Of a stretch of DNA of 11,289 nucleotides, positions 1-8,401 are shown in pieces. The translations under genes were made by a program, and so were the position numbers. Location of the stretch: NCBI GenBank assembly GCA_030589965.1, contig JAUUZM010000062.1, positions 1 to 11,289 of the forward strand. The letters are read 5' to 3'. Under the pieces are notes generated by a model. It did no database searches. It was not told where the DNA came from and worked only from the letters and a program-made list of their open reading frames with translations. Origin of the DNA: Bacteroides sp. Lineage in GTDB: Bacteria; Bacteroidota; Bacteroidia; Bacteroidales; SM23-62. Position 1 is the stretch's first letter, and each line of letters starts with the position of its first letter.

Positions 1-1
1 T

Positions 2-1087
2 CCTATATCCAGGACCTGGAATAACCGGCTGAGTCTGAATCTGACACAGCCAATATTTACCTATAACCGGACAAAAGTTGAACTGGAAACGGTTGAATTA
101 AGTTACGAATCTGCCCTACTGAGATACTTGCTTCAGAAACTGAGCCTTGAAAGAAATGTTGCTACCAGCTTCTATTCCGTTTACTCCAGGCAGCTTAGAC
201 TGGAAATTGCCAATGAAGAACTTTCTAATAACGAGGCGAGCCATGAAATAATCTCAAATAAAGTGGAAGGAGGTCTACTCGCACTCGAGGAATTATACCA
301 GTCTGAAGTAAACCTGGCCACAAGCCACTCATCTGTATATAATGCTGAGTTAAACCTACAAAATTCAATGGATAATTTCAGGGTGACTGCGGGTATGCCA
401 CTGACAGATGAGTTCGAACTGGTTACCATAATCAAGGTGGATTCAGTGAATGTTGATCACGATATGGCAATCAACCATGCACTTAAAAACCGAATGGAAC
501 TCAGACAGCGGGAGATAAGTATTGAAAATTCAATGTTCAGTCTTTTGGATGCCAGAACCGTAAACGAATTTGCCGGCTCTATTACAGCTTCCTTCGGAGT
601 TACTGCCAATAATGAACAACTGGATAAATTGTTCGGGAATCCAACTACCACGCCTGCAGTTGGCCTAACATTAAATATTCCGATTTTCGATTGGGGCGAA
701 AGAAAGTCCGAGATTAAGGCAGCAGAAGCAGCTCTCGAAAGTTCAGAAATTGATCTTGAAATTGAAAAAATTGATATCCAGGTAAATATAAGATCGATAG
801 TCAGGAGTCTCAAAAACCTTGAAAACCAAATTATTATACAGGAAAGGACAGTTGAGAATGCTATACTTACCTATGATATCAATCTTGAAAGATACAGGAA
901 TGGTGATCTCACAAGTCTGGATCTTGGGATATATCAAAACCAGCTTTCTGACAGGAAAATGTCCCTGACCAATGCAATCATCGATTACAAACTTGAACTA
1001 TTGAATCTGAAAATACAAACCCTTTACGATTTTGAAAACAATACTAATATCATCCCTGAAGAACTCCTTGCGGAAGAAGAGGAATAA
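2..1087 (+). CDS. TolC-family outer-membrane efflux protein (5' partial)
   Basis: This is the outer-membrane channel of a tripartite pump: a trimeric beta-barrel with a long periplasmic alpha-helical tunnel that docks onto the adaptor encoded next. The frame is open from base 2, so the start lies upstream of the window; 361 residues are visible. The TTG at 128 is only an internal codon, because the upstream residues already show the family pattern (a beta-strand with LTQPIF followed by a long helix). The visible part contains two structural repeats. The second begins with a strand ending IPIFDWGERKSEI at about nt 677-715, followed by a long heptad-rich helix. It ends with the typical YRNGDLTSLDL turn and a last helix. 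A short acidic tail precedes the TAA stop. The first gene of the visible operon, it is separated by 13 bp from the adaptor. The family call is secure; the substrate is unknown. Confidence 0.93.
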   Translation, partial: PISRTWNNRLSLNLTQPIFTYNRTKVELETVELSYESALLRYLLQKLSLERNVATSFYSVYSRQLRLEIANEELSNNEASHEIISNKVEGGLLALEELYQSEVNLATSHSSVYNAELNLQNSMDNFRVTAGMPLTDEFELVTIIKVDSVNVDHDMAINHALKNRMELRQREISIENSMFSLLDARTVNEFAGSITASFGVTANNEQLDKLFGNPTTTPAVGLTLNIPIFDWGERKSEIKAAEAALESSEIDLEIEKIDIQVNIRSIVRSLKNLENQIIIQERTVENAILTYDINLERYRNGDLTSLDLGIYQNQLSDRKMSLTNAIIDYKLELLNLKIQTLYDFENNTNIIPEELLAEEEE

Positions 1088-1100
1088 TCCATTATACAAG

Positions 1101-2162
1101 ATGAAGAATACAAAGCATTTAATCCCCATCCTTTTAACAGCGCTGATTATTGTTAATGCCTGTAAACAGCCTAATCTGGGAATTGAAACTTCGATTGAAG
1201 TTCCCGTCGATGTAATCGAGGCAAGTACTTCCTCAATTGAAGAATTTATTAACACCACAGGAACTGTATACGCGGTAAAAGAGGTCGTACTTAATTCTGA
1301 GATGGCAGGTGAATATACCCTTCAAAAGAATCCTGCAACAGGTATACCTTATGCTCTGGGTGACAGGGTTACCAGGGGTGCTAATATTATTAAACTGGAA
1401 GACGAGGAATATGTCAATAATCAAAGGCTTAATTCCAAAAAAGTTAACCTGGAAATATCACGACAGGAATATGATAAGCAGAAGTCTCTCTATGATAAGG
1501 GCGGTGTAACTCAGCGAGAACTAAAAAATGCCGAGATTGCTTATATTAATTCTGAGTACGACGTAGAAAGCAGCCGGATCAATATGGCCAAAATGTCTGT
1601 AAAGTCACCCTTTACCGGAGTGATCTCCGACCTCCCATATTTTACCGAAGGAACCAAGGTTAATGCTAACACCATTTTAGTGAAACTCATTGATTATGAG
1701 CAGCTCTACCTGGAAACCAATCTCCCGGAGAAATATTATTTAAATGTTTCTAAGGGATTCAAGGTATACATCACAAGTTATACAAGTCCCAGGGACACCC
1801 TGATCGGAGAAATCACTCAGATTTCTCCCTCCATAGATCCTGAAGCAAGGACATTCAAATGTTTTGTGAATGTCAATAATAAGGAGAAGATTATCCTGCC
1901 TGGCATGTTTGTCAAAGCAGACCTGGTCATAAACAGCTCTGAGAATACCATAGTAATCCCCAAGGATATTATCGTCTCCCGAAGCAGGAAACGTATGGTA
2001 TTTGTTGTTGAGCGAGGGGTGGCAAAAGAACGCTGGATTACAACCGGACTTGAAAGTATTGATAAGGTGGAAGTTCTCACTGGACTGGAATCGGGAGAGT
2101 CTGTAGTAAGTAAAGGATTTGAGACGCTTAGAAATGACTCAAAGGTTAGAGTTATCCGATAA
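1101..2162 (+). CDS. RND efflux periplasmic adaptor (membrane fusion protein), lipoprotein
   Basis: This 353-aa adaptor should bridge the inner-membrane RND pump and the TolC channel. I chose the ATG at 1101 because it gives a lipoprotein signal: MKNTK, a hydrophobic stretch, then the lipobox VNAC with lipidation at Cys21. A longer reading from a TTG at 1032 would overlap the TolC gene and bury the signal peptide. After the signal come the first half of the lipoyl/barrel-sandwich domain (about 60-105), a short alpha-hairpin (about 106-165, tip near GGVTQREL at 134-141), and the second lipoyl half with KSPFTGVIS. A beta-barrel and a membrane-proximal domain follow, including GESVVSKGFETL near the C terminus. 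The hairpin is short, as in many Bacteroidota adaptors. No strong Shine-Dalgarno precedes the start. With one adaptor gene for two RND genes, it presumably serves both, and possibly the ABC part too (inference). Confidence 0.92.
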   Translation: MKNTKHLIPILLTALIIVNACKQPNLGIETSIEVPVDVIEASTSSIEEFINTTGTVYAVKEVVLNSEMAGEYTLQKNPATGIPYALGDRVTRGANIIKLEDEEYVNNQRLNSKKVNLEISRQEYDKQKSLYDKGGVTQRELKNAEIAYINSEYDVESSRINMAKMSVKSPFTGVISDLPYFTEGTKVNANTILVKLIDYEQLYLETNLPEKYYLNVSKGFKVYITSYTSPRDTLIGEITQISPSIDPEARTFKCFVNVNNKEKIILPGMFVKADLVINSSENTIVIPKDIIVSRSRKRMVFVVERGVAKERWITTGLESIDKVEVLTGLESGESVVSKGFETLRNDSKVRVIR

Positions 2163-2192
2163 ATTGAGCAGGTGAAATAATCTCCGGTAATT

Positions 2193-5100
2193 ATGTTAAA
2201 ATCCATTACAAAATTCTCAGTAGAATACCCGGTTTCGGTAAGTATGATCATACTTGCTACACTACTGCTGGGATTTATATCTTTTGGAAAACTGGGGATA
2301 GACCTCTTTCCAGATCTCAATAATCCACGACTTTTTATTGAACTAAAGTCAGGTGAACGGCCACCTGAAGAGATCGAAGAAAAATATACAGAACGTGTAG
2401 AGGCCCTTGCCATAAGGCAGAGCGGAGTAACCAATGTATCATCGGTTTCGCGGGTAGGCATTGCACAGGTTGAGGTTGAATACAGCTGGGAAAAGGATAT
2501 GGACGAGGCGTTTCTAGACCTGTCAAAAGCTCTTTCTTCCCTTGCACAAAATAGTGATCTGGATGAATTGAACATTACCCAACATGATCCCAATGCAGAT
2601 CCTGTTATGCTGGTGGCATTCTCTCACACAGAAACCGACGATCTTAATGAATTGCGGAAAGCTGCAGAAAACTATGTGCGCAATGAATTAATAAGACTTG
2701 AAGGTATTGCAGACATAGAGATCGACGGAGCAGAAGAACTTGAAGTTCTGGTTGAAACCAGTGATTATCTTCTTAGATCCTACGATGTCGAACTCTCAAC
2801 AATCTCAGCCAGGATTGAAAATTTCAACCAGAATGTCTCCGGTGGATCCATTGTAGAAATGGGCAGGCGTTATATTGTCAGAGGCTTAAGTGAACTGGAA
2901 CAAATCCATGACCTTGAGAATATTATTATCAAGATGGGTCCACCCGACCCGGCTTCTCAAACAAGCGAAAGAATTCCTGTTTTATTGGGAGATATGGCAA
3001 CTATCTCACTCAATCCCAAGGAACTTGACAATGCAGTCAGTCTGAACGGTGAACCCTGTGTTGGTTTGAGCATATACAAGGAAATGCGTTATAATACGGT
3101 TAAGGCTGTTGATGAATTAAAACTGGCGCTCATAGATATGGAAAAAGCCCTGCCTGGATTTACTTTTACCATAGTGCAGGATCAGGGAGAATTTGTCTCC
3201 GGGGCCATTGATGAGGTAAGAGACTCTGCTATAGGAGGTATTATCCTGGCCGTATTCATTCTCCTGATTTTTCTCCGGCGAATAGGTCCAACTGCCATCG
3301 TAAGTGCAGCCATTCCAATATCTATAATTGCCACATTTACCCTGATGTATTTTGCCGACCTGACACTGAATATTATGACTCTCGGCGGACTCGCATTGGG
3401 TGCGGGTATGCTTGTGGATAATGCTATTGTAGTCCTTGAGAACATTTTCAGAATTCATGAATCCGGAAAATCCGGAAAAGAATCTGCCATTATCGGTACC
3501 TCCCAGGTGGGTGGGGCAATTATTGCCTCCACACTGACCACCATTGTGGTATTTATCCCCATTGTATATATTCATGGTGCAGCCGGCGAGCTGTTCAGGG
3601 AACAGGCTTTTACCGTAGCATTCTCACTTCTGTGCTCCCTGGTGGTGGCCATTCTTATCATTCCCATGCTGTATTCCCGGCTCTATAAGAAAAAATCCCC
3701 GTTTACCGGACAAAGAAAAGCTTCCATACAATTCACTGCCTACGGACGAACACTCGACCGTATCCTGGATTATAAAATTTGGGTGGTTCTGGGTGCTCTG
3801 GTTTTAATTGGATCCGGATGGCTGATGATGAAGCAATTGGGAAGTGAATTCATGCCCAAAACCGAAATGAGGGAATTCTATGTGGATTTGAAAATGCCGG
3901 AAGGAACCAGGCTCGAAAGAACCTCAGGTGCTGTAGGAAGTATTGAAAGCCTGGTTCGTGAATTGGCCCCTGGAGAAATTGACCTTATATATGCTGAGAT
4001 TGGTCCAACTTCTGGCCTGTCCTCAGCAGGTGGTGGAGTATTTGACGATCAGAATATGGCCACACTGAAAGTAAAACTAAACAGGGATGGTGAAATCCCT
4101 GCCTCAAACATAATTCAGGCATTGACAGATTATTATTCAGGTAACGAACACGTAGAGATAACCTGCAGGCAGGAGGAAACAGCCCTGAATTCAATACTGG
4201 GCACAGAAGAAGCCCCCGTGGTTGTTGAACTGATCGGTGATGATATGATCCTTCTCGAAGAATTAAGCCTCCCTGTTATCAGCGAACTTGAAAAAGTTGC
4301 CGGACTCCAGAATATAACTTCTTCCATTGAGGGAGGTGCCCCGGAATTAAATATTAAGATCGACAGGTACCGGGCCGGATTGATGAACATTGATGTGAAT
4401 ACGCTGATCAATCGGGCAAGCGAGAAGCTGCAGGGAACTCCAGCCGGACAAATGGATATTAAGGGCGAGCTTAAAGATATAACCGTTAAGCTTGAAGATC
4501 TCAGCCTTAAGGAATTGGAAAACCTTAGCATACAGGTTAATAACAGTGAAGTCCTGTTGAAGGAAGTGGCAGAAATCAGCATAGGTAGCTCACCCCGGGA
4601 AATCCTTAGAAATAACCAGAATCGTATCGTTAAAATAACGGCGGACCTGGAACAGGATATTCCACTGGATAAGATTGCGGCTTCCATAAGTAAACAGCTA
4701 GGATCAGTAGTATTTCCTCCTGATTACAGGTTCAGAATTACAGGAGAAGAAGCTCTGCGCCAGGAATCTATGAGCAGTCTTGGATTTGCACTTCTTCTTT
4801 CACTCATCCTGGTCTACATGGTCCTTGCTTCCCAATTTGAAAACCTGGTACATCCATTTACCATCCTGCTAACTGTTCCCCTTGCCGTTGTCGGGGCAAT
4901 TGCTGTGTTCTATATTCAGGGTAAGGCACTTAATATCATGGCTGTTATTGGGATTATTATGCTGGTAGGGATAGCGGTGAATGATTCCATAATACTTGTG
5001 GATGCTATTAATCAATTTCGAAAAGCCGGGATGAAATTAAAGGAATCTATTGTGGCTGCCGGACAAAGACGGATAAGGCCGATAATAATGACCACCCTGA

Positions 5101-5300
5101 CTACCATCCTCGCACTGCTTCCCCTGACATTCGGTTTCGGGGAAAGTGCTTCACTCAGGTCTCCGATGGCATGGGCAGTAATAGGGGGATTGATTACCTC
5201 TACCCTACTGACACTCGTGGTCATACCATGTTTCTATATGCTCTTCGGTGAATTGGAATTGAGATGGTTTAAAAAAGTAGAGCCGGGGGTGGAGGAATGA
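2193..5300 (+). CDS. RND-family efflux permease, first subunit (AcrB/HAE-like)
   Basis: This is an inner-membrane RND transporter of 1035 aa, the usual length for the AcrB/MdtB/MdtC group. The layout is standard: TM1 at about 15-35, a large periplasmic porter/docking loop to about 340, TM2-6 at about 347-495, TM7 at about 529-548, a second periplasmic loop, and TM8-12 at about 861-1020. The TM4 relay motif reads GMLVDNAIVVLEN, with Asp409 matching AcrB Asp407 and Asn410 in place of Asp408. In TM10 the AcrB Lys940 position is Asn930, followed by Asp931, while the TM11 arginine is kept (Arg962 in RIRPIIMT). The relay is therefore not the textbook AcrB set. Related pumps with VDN and Asn in TM10 do exist, so this does not prove loss of function. 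The last four bases overlap the next gene (ATGA), which suggests coupled translation and partnership with it. No metal-specific CzcA/CusA pattern was seen; drug, lipid or metabolite efflux is possible. Confidence 0.94.
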   Translation: MLKSITKFSVEYPVSVSMIILATLLLGFISFGKLGIDLFPDLNNPRLFIELKSGERPPEEIEEKYTERVEALAIRQSGVTNVSSVSRVGIAQVEVEYSWEKDMDEAFLDLSKALSSLAQNSDLDELNITQHDPNADPVMLVAFSHTETDDLNELRKAAENYVRNELIRLEGIADIEIDGAEELEVLVETSDYLLRSYDVELSTISARIENFNQNVSGGSIVEMGRRYIVRGLSELEQIHDLENIIIKMGPPDPASQTSERIPVLLGDMATISLNPKELDNAVSLNGEPCVGLSIYKEMRYNTVKAVDELKLALIDMEKALPGFTFTIVQDQGEFVSGAIDEVRDSAIGGIILAVFILLIFLRRIGPTAIVSAAIPISIIATFTLMYFADLTLNIMTLGGLALGAGMLVDNAIVVLENIFRIHESGKSGKESAIIGTSQVGGAIIASTLTTIVVFIPIVYIHGAAGELFREQAFTVAFSLLCSLVVAILIIPMLYSRLYKKKSPFTGQRKASIQFTAYGRTLDRILDYKIWVVLGALVLIGSGWLMMKQLGSEFMPKTEMREFYVDLKMPEGTRLERTSGAVGSIESLVRELAPGEIDLIYAEIGPTSGLSSAGGGVFDDQNMATLKVKLNRDGEIPASNIIQALTDYYSGNEHVEITCRQEETALNSILGTEEAPVVVELIGDDMILLEELSLPVISELEKVAGLQNITSSIEGGAPELNIKIDRYRAGLMNIDVNTLINRASEKLQGTPAGQMDIKGELKDITVKLEDLSLKELENLSIQVNNSEVLLKEVAEISIGSSPREILRNNQNRIVKITADLEQDIPLDKIAASISKQLGSVVFPPDYRFRITGEEALRQESMSSLGFALLLSLILVYMVLASQFENLVHPFTILLTVPLAVVGAIAVFYIQGKALNIMAVIGIIMLVGIAVNDSIILVDAINQFRKAGMKLKESIVAAGQRRIRPIIMTTLTTILALLPLTFGFGESASLRSPMAWAVIGGLITSTLLTLVVIPCFYMLFGELELRWFKKVEPGVEE

Positions 5301-8300
5301 AATTTTTAATCAACAGAAGAACTCTCATTTCCATGCTGTTTATCTCCAGCACCTTGCTGGGGTATATATCGTATCAGCAGCTTAAAATGGAAATATTCCC
5401 AAATGCGGAGTTGCCAATGTTGTATGTGCAGGTGAACAGCCAGATTGAGGTAACACCTGAATACATGGAGCAAAAGGGTGTGATTCCCGTAGAATCTGCC
5501 ATTGCTTCCCTGGAAAATATTGAACTCATCGAATCTACTGCAGGCCGACGTAGAGGAATGGTCTATATATCCTATGAGAACAACACGGACCTTAAGTATG
5601 CATATCTTAAACTGGATGAACGAATCACCGCTCTAAGCCAGGAACTTCCGGAAGGTTTCCGACTCCAGGTTATTAAAATGGATATTGAGCAAATGAGCAA
5701 TATTCTGATGAGCCTTCAAGTAAGGGGATCTGGAGGGGCAGACAGGGTCCGGAATTTTGTGGACCAGAATATCACATCTGAGCTTGAAAATATTGATGGT
5801 GTAGCTGCCGTAAATGTCTATGGGGGAAGAGAGAAATCAGTAGACATAATACTTAACAAAGCTGCCTGTGAGGCCTATGGAATAACACCTGGCAGGGTAA
5901 GAAGTATTCTTTCCCGTAACATGAGTATCCGGCAATATGGTGGTATGATTAAGGAAGAAGGCCAGAGGTTCTTCGTATACATGGATGCCGAATATAAGGA
6001 TATCAGACAAATTGAGGGTCTCGTTGTCGGCAGGTCCAGTAATCCAGTCCAGCTCAAAGATGTTGCTGAGGTCTTCTATGGCGAAAAAGAGGTGGAAACC
6101 ATCAGCAGGGTCAACGGCAAGGATGCTATTTCGATCATGATTATAAGTGATGGACAGGCCAATATCATTGACCTGTCTCATCAGATGAGAGAAGACATTG
6201 CTGAGCTTAATAAAAAAAATAAAGTTTATGATATTGAGATAGTCGTCCAGGATGATCAGGCTGAGATGATGGAAGACAATATTAACCAGATCATAAAGCT
6301 GGCCATTACTGGTGGATTACTGGCTATTTTTATTCTTTGGGTATTTCTGAGAAACATCAGCCTGGTTACAGTGGTAGCTCTTGCAATGCCTGTCTCCATA
6401 TACACTGCGTTTAATTTCTTCTTTGCTTTTGATGTTTCCATTAATAGTCTGACCCTGATTGGAATTGCCCTGGCGGTAGGTATGCTATTGGATACTTCTG
6501 TTGTGGTGCTTGAGAATATTTATCGATTGCGAACCTTGGGGTATAAACCGGCCGATGCTGTAATACAGGGAACAAGTGAAGTCTGGAAAGCTGTACTCGC
6601 CGCCACGCTAACAACCATAGCTGTATTCGTACCATTCAACTTGGCTGACAATTTCTTTGTCGAATTGTTGGGAAAACATATAGGAGTCTCCATTATTTCG
6701 ACACTGGCGGTTTCAATGATTGCCTCCCTCCTTCTTATCCCTATGATCGTACATGTCATTATTTCCCGACGCCGGACAAAGGCTAAGGCTAAGGAGGTTT
6801 ATCAAAAAGTTTCCCTTGACAACTACGGGATCCGCATATATCTGTTCCTGCTGAAAACTGCACTACGAAATCCGGCTGCTACGCTGATAATAGTTTTGAT
6901 TCTTTTCTTTGTCACCATCCTGAGCTCCATGTCTGTTTCTGTAAATAAGAAGTCCAGCCTGGAAACCGATCAGATTAAGCTATATGTGGAAATGTGGACA
7001 GGTACCACACTGGACTATACAGATGAGACAGTTGCCAGCCTGGAAACAAAGCTTAGAGAAATCAAGGAAATAAAAGATATAGTTTCAAATATTCAGGAGG
7101 AGGAAGCAGTGATCACACTTATCCTTCATGAAGATTATGAAGATATCGATAAACGAAACTTTGCTGCCATCCAGAAAGATATTCTCGACTTGAGAGGAGA
7201 TAATCCAAGGGCCGAATTAAGCCTTAGGGCCTCTTCCTCCAGAGGAGGAGATGGTGGTGGAGGCAGAGGTGGAGCCGCCGGTTTTCAGTCGATGATGGGC
7301 ATTGGTGAAGATGAAGAGTACCTGCTTCTGAAGGGACAGGATTTTGACCTTATGGTTGAAATAGCTGAGGTGCTTGAAGAACATCTGGATGAACTGGAAA
7401 ATATAGATGATGAAAATATTTCAGTCCGGCAAAACCAGCCGGAGGTTCATCTTGACTTCAATACACGTCTGATGACGGATTATGATATTAGCCTCAGTCA
7501 GGTGCTCGGTGAATTAAATTCATTTCAGAACCAGGTATCATCCGGAGTTAACTTCAGACATGGTGGTGAGGAATATGAGATAATGATCAAATACGATGAA
7601 AGCCTGGTAGAAGATTCAAAGGAAGAAAAGACTCTCGATGATTTGCGTATGCTTGAAATACCTGACTCCCAGGATGAAAATCATCATGAACTGGAAAGCT
7701 TTACCAATATTTTCTATTCCCGGGGGATGCGGGAGATTGCCAGGGTCAACCAGGAGAAACAAATCAAAGTGACTTATGACTATGAGGATGAGGTTTATGA
7801 TTCGAAGGAGTTATTGGAGTATGCCCGGGAGGAGGTCGCAGGTATCATCGCTAATGCAAATATACCAAGTGGAGTGGCTGTAGAACTTGTCCAGGAAGAA
7901 TCCACAGTAGACGAGTTCAGAAACCTGTTTCTGATTGCCCTCCTGCTGGTCTATATGATATTGGCCATAGTCTTTGAATCCTTCATTACCCCATTCGTCT
8001 TACTATTTTCCATTCCACTGGCAGCCATTGGTTCCTTCTTCTTCTTAACCATCACAGGTAATTCTCTTTTCAATGCTAATACTCTTACCGGATTCCTGAT
8101 TCTCCTTGGCATAGTGGTTAATAATGGGATTATCCTTATTGATTTTGTCAGCGTTCTGCAGAAAAAAGGCTTCAGGCGAACCCGCGCTCTGATGGTAGCC
8201 GGACTCTCAAGAGTAAGACCCATTCTGATTACTGCGGTTACTACCTGCGTTGCCATGCTCCCACTAGCCCTTGGCAAATCTGAATATGTAGAAGCGATCG

Positions 8301-8401
8301 GTCCTCCATTTGCGGTTACTGTGATCGGTGGACTAACGGTCAGTACACTTCTTACCCTGGTCTTTATTCCCATGCTGTATAATGGGATTGAGAACTCTAT
8401 G
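5297..8401 (+). other. RND permease domain of the fusion protein (residues 1 to about 1035)
   Basis: This section is a complete RND unit, not a fragment: it has the N-terminal TM1 ending with KMEIFPNAELP, both porter loops, the TM4 motif around Asp399 and the C-terminal TM8-12 block ending VFIPMLY. It is clearly diverged from the first RND protein and so is a second type of subunit rather than a recent duplicate. Tandem RND genes of this kind can form mixed trimers, as known for MdtB and MdtC. The C-terminal boundary is approximate. Confidence 0.9.

Noticed and set aside
1032..1100. Upstream TTG extension of the adaptor gene
   Set aside because: It would overlap the end of the TolC gene by over 50 bp and put 23 charged residues ahead of a clear lipoprotein signal. 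The ATG at 1101 gives a normal signal peptide with lipidation at Cys21.
1088..2192. Bacteroidota-type promoters (TTTG and TAnnTTTG) in the gaps after the TolC and adaptor genes
   Set aside because: The gaps at 1088-1100 and 2163-2192 are 13 and 30 bp long and contain no such pair of boxes. The genes are better explained as one transcript started upstream of the window.
1817..2593. 258-codon open frame on the minus strand
   Set aside because: It lies antisense across the end of the adaptor and the start of the first RND gene. Its translation is rich in Ser and Arg with no domain pattern, as expected for a shadow frame.
4133..4687. 184-codon open frame on the minus strand
   Set aside because: It is fully antisense to the second porter loop of the first RND gene and has low-complexity Ser/Leu-rich content with no recognisable motif.
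6779..6798. Short GGCTAA direct repeat
   Set aside because: It encodes a Lys-Ala-Lys-Ala-Lys run in the loop after TM6 of the fusion protein and has the composition of an ordinary basic cytoplasmic loop.
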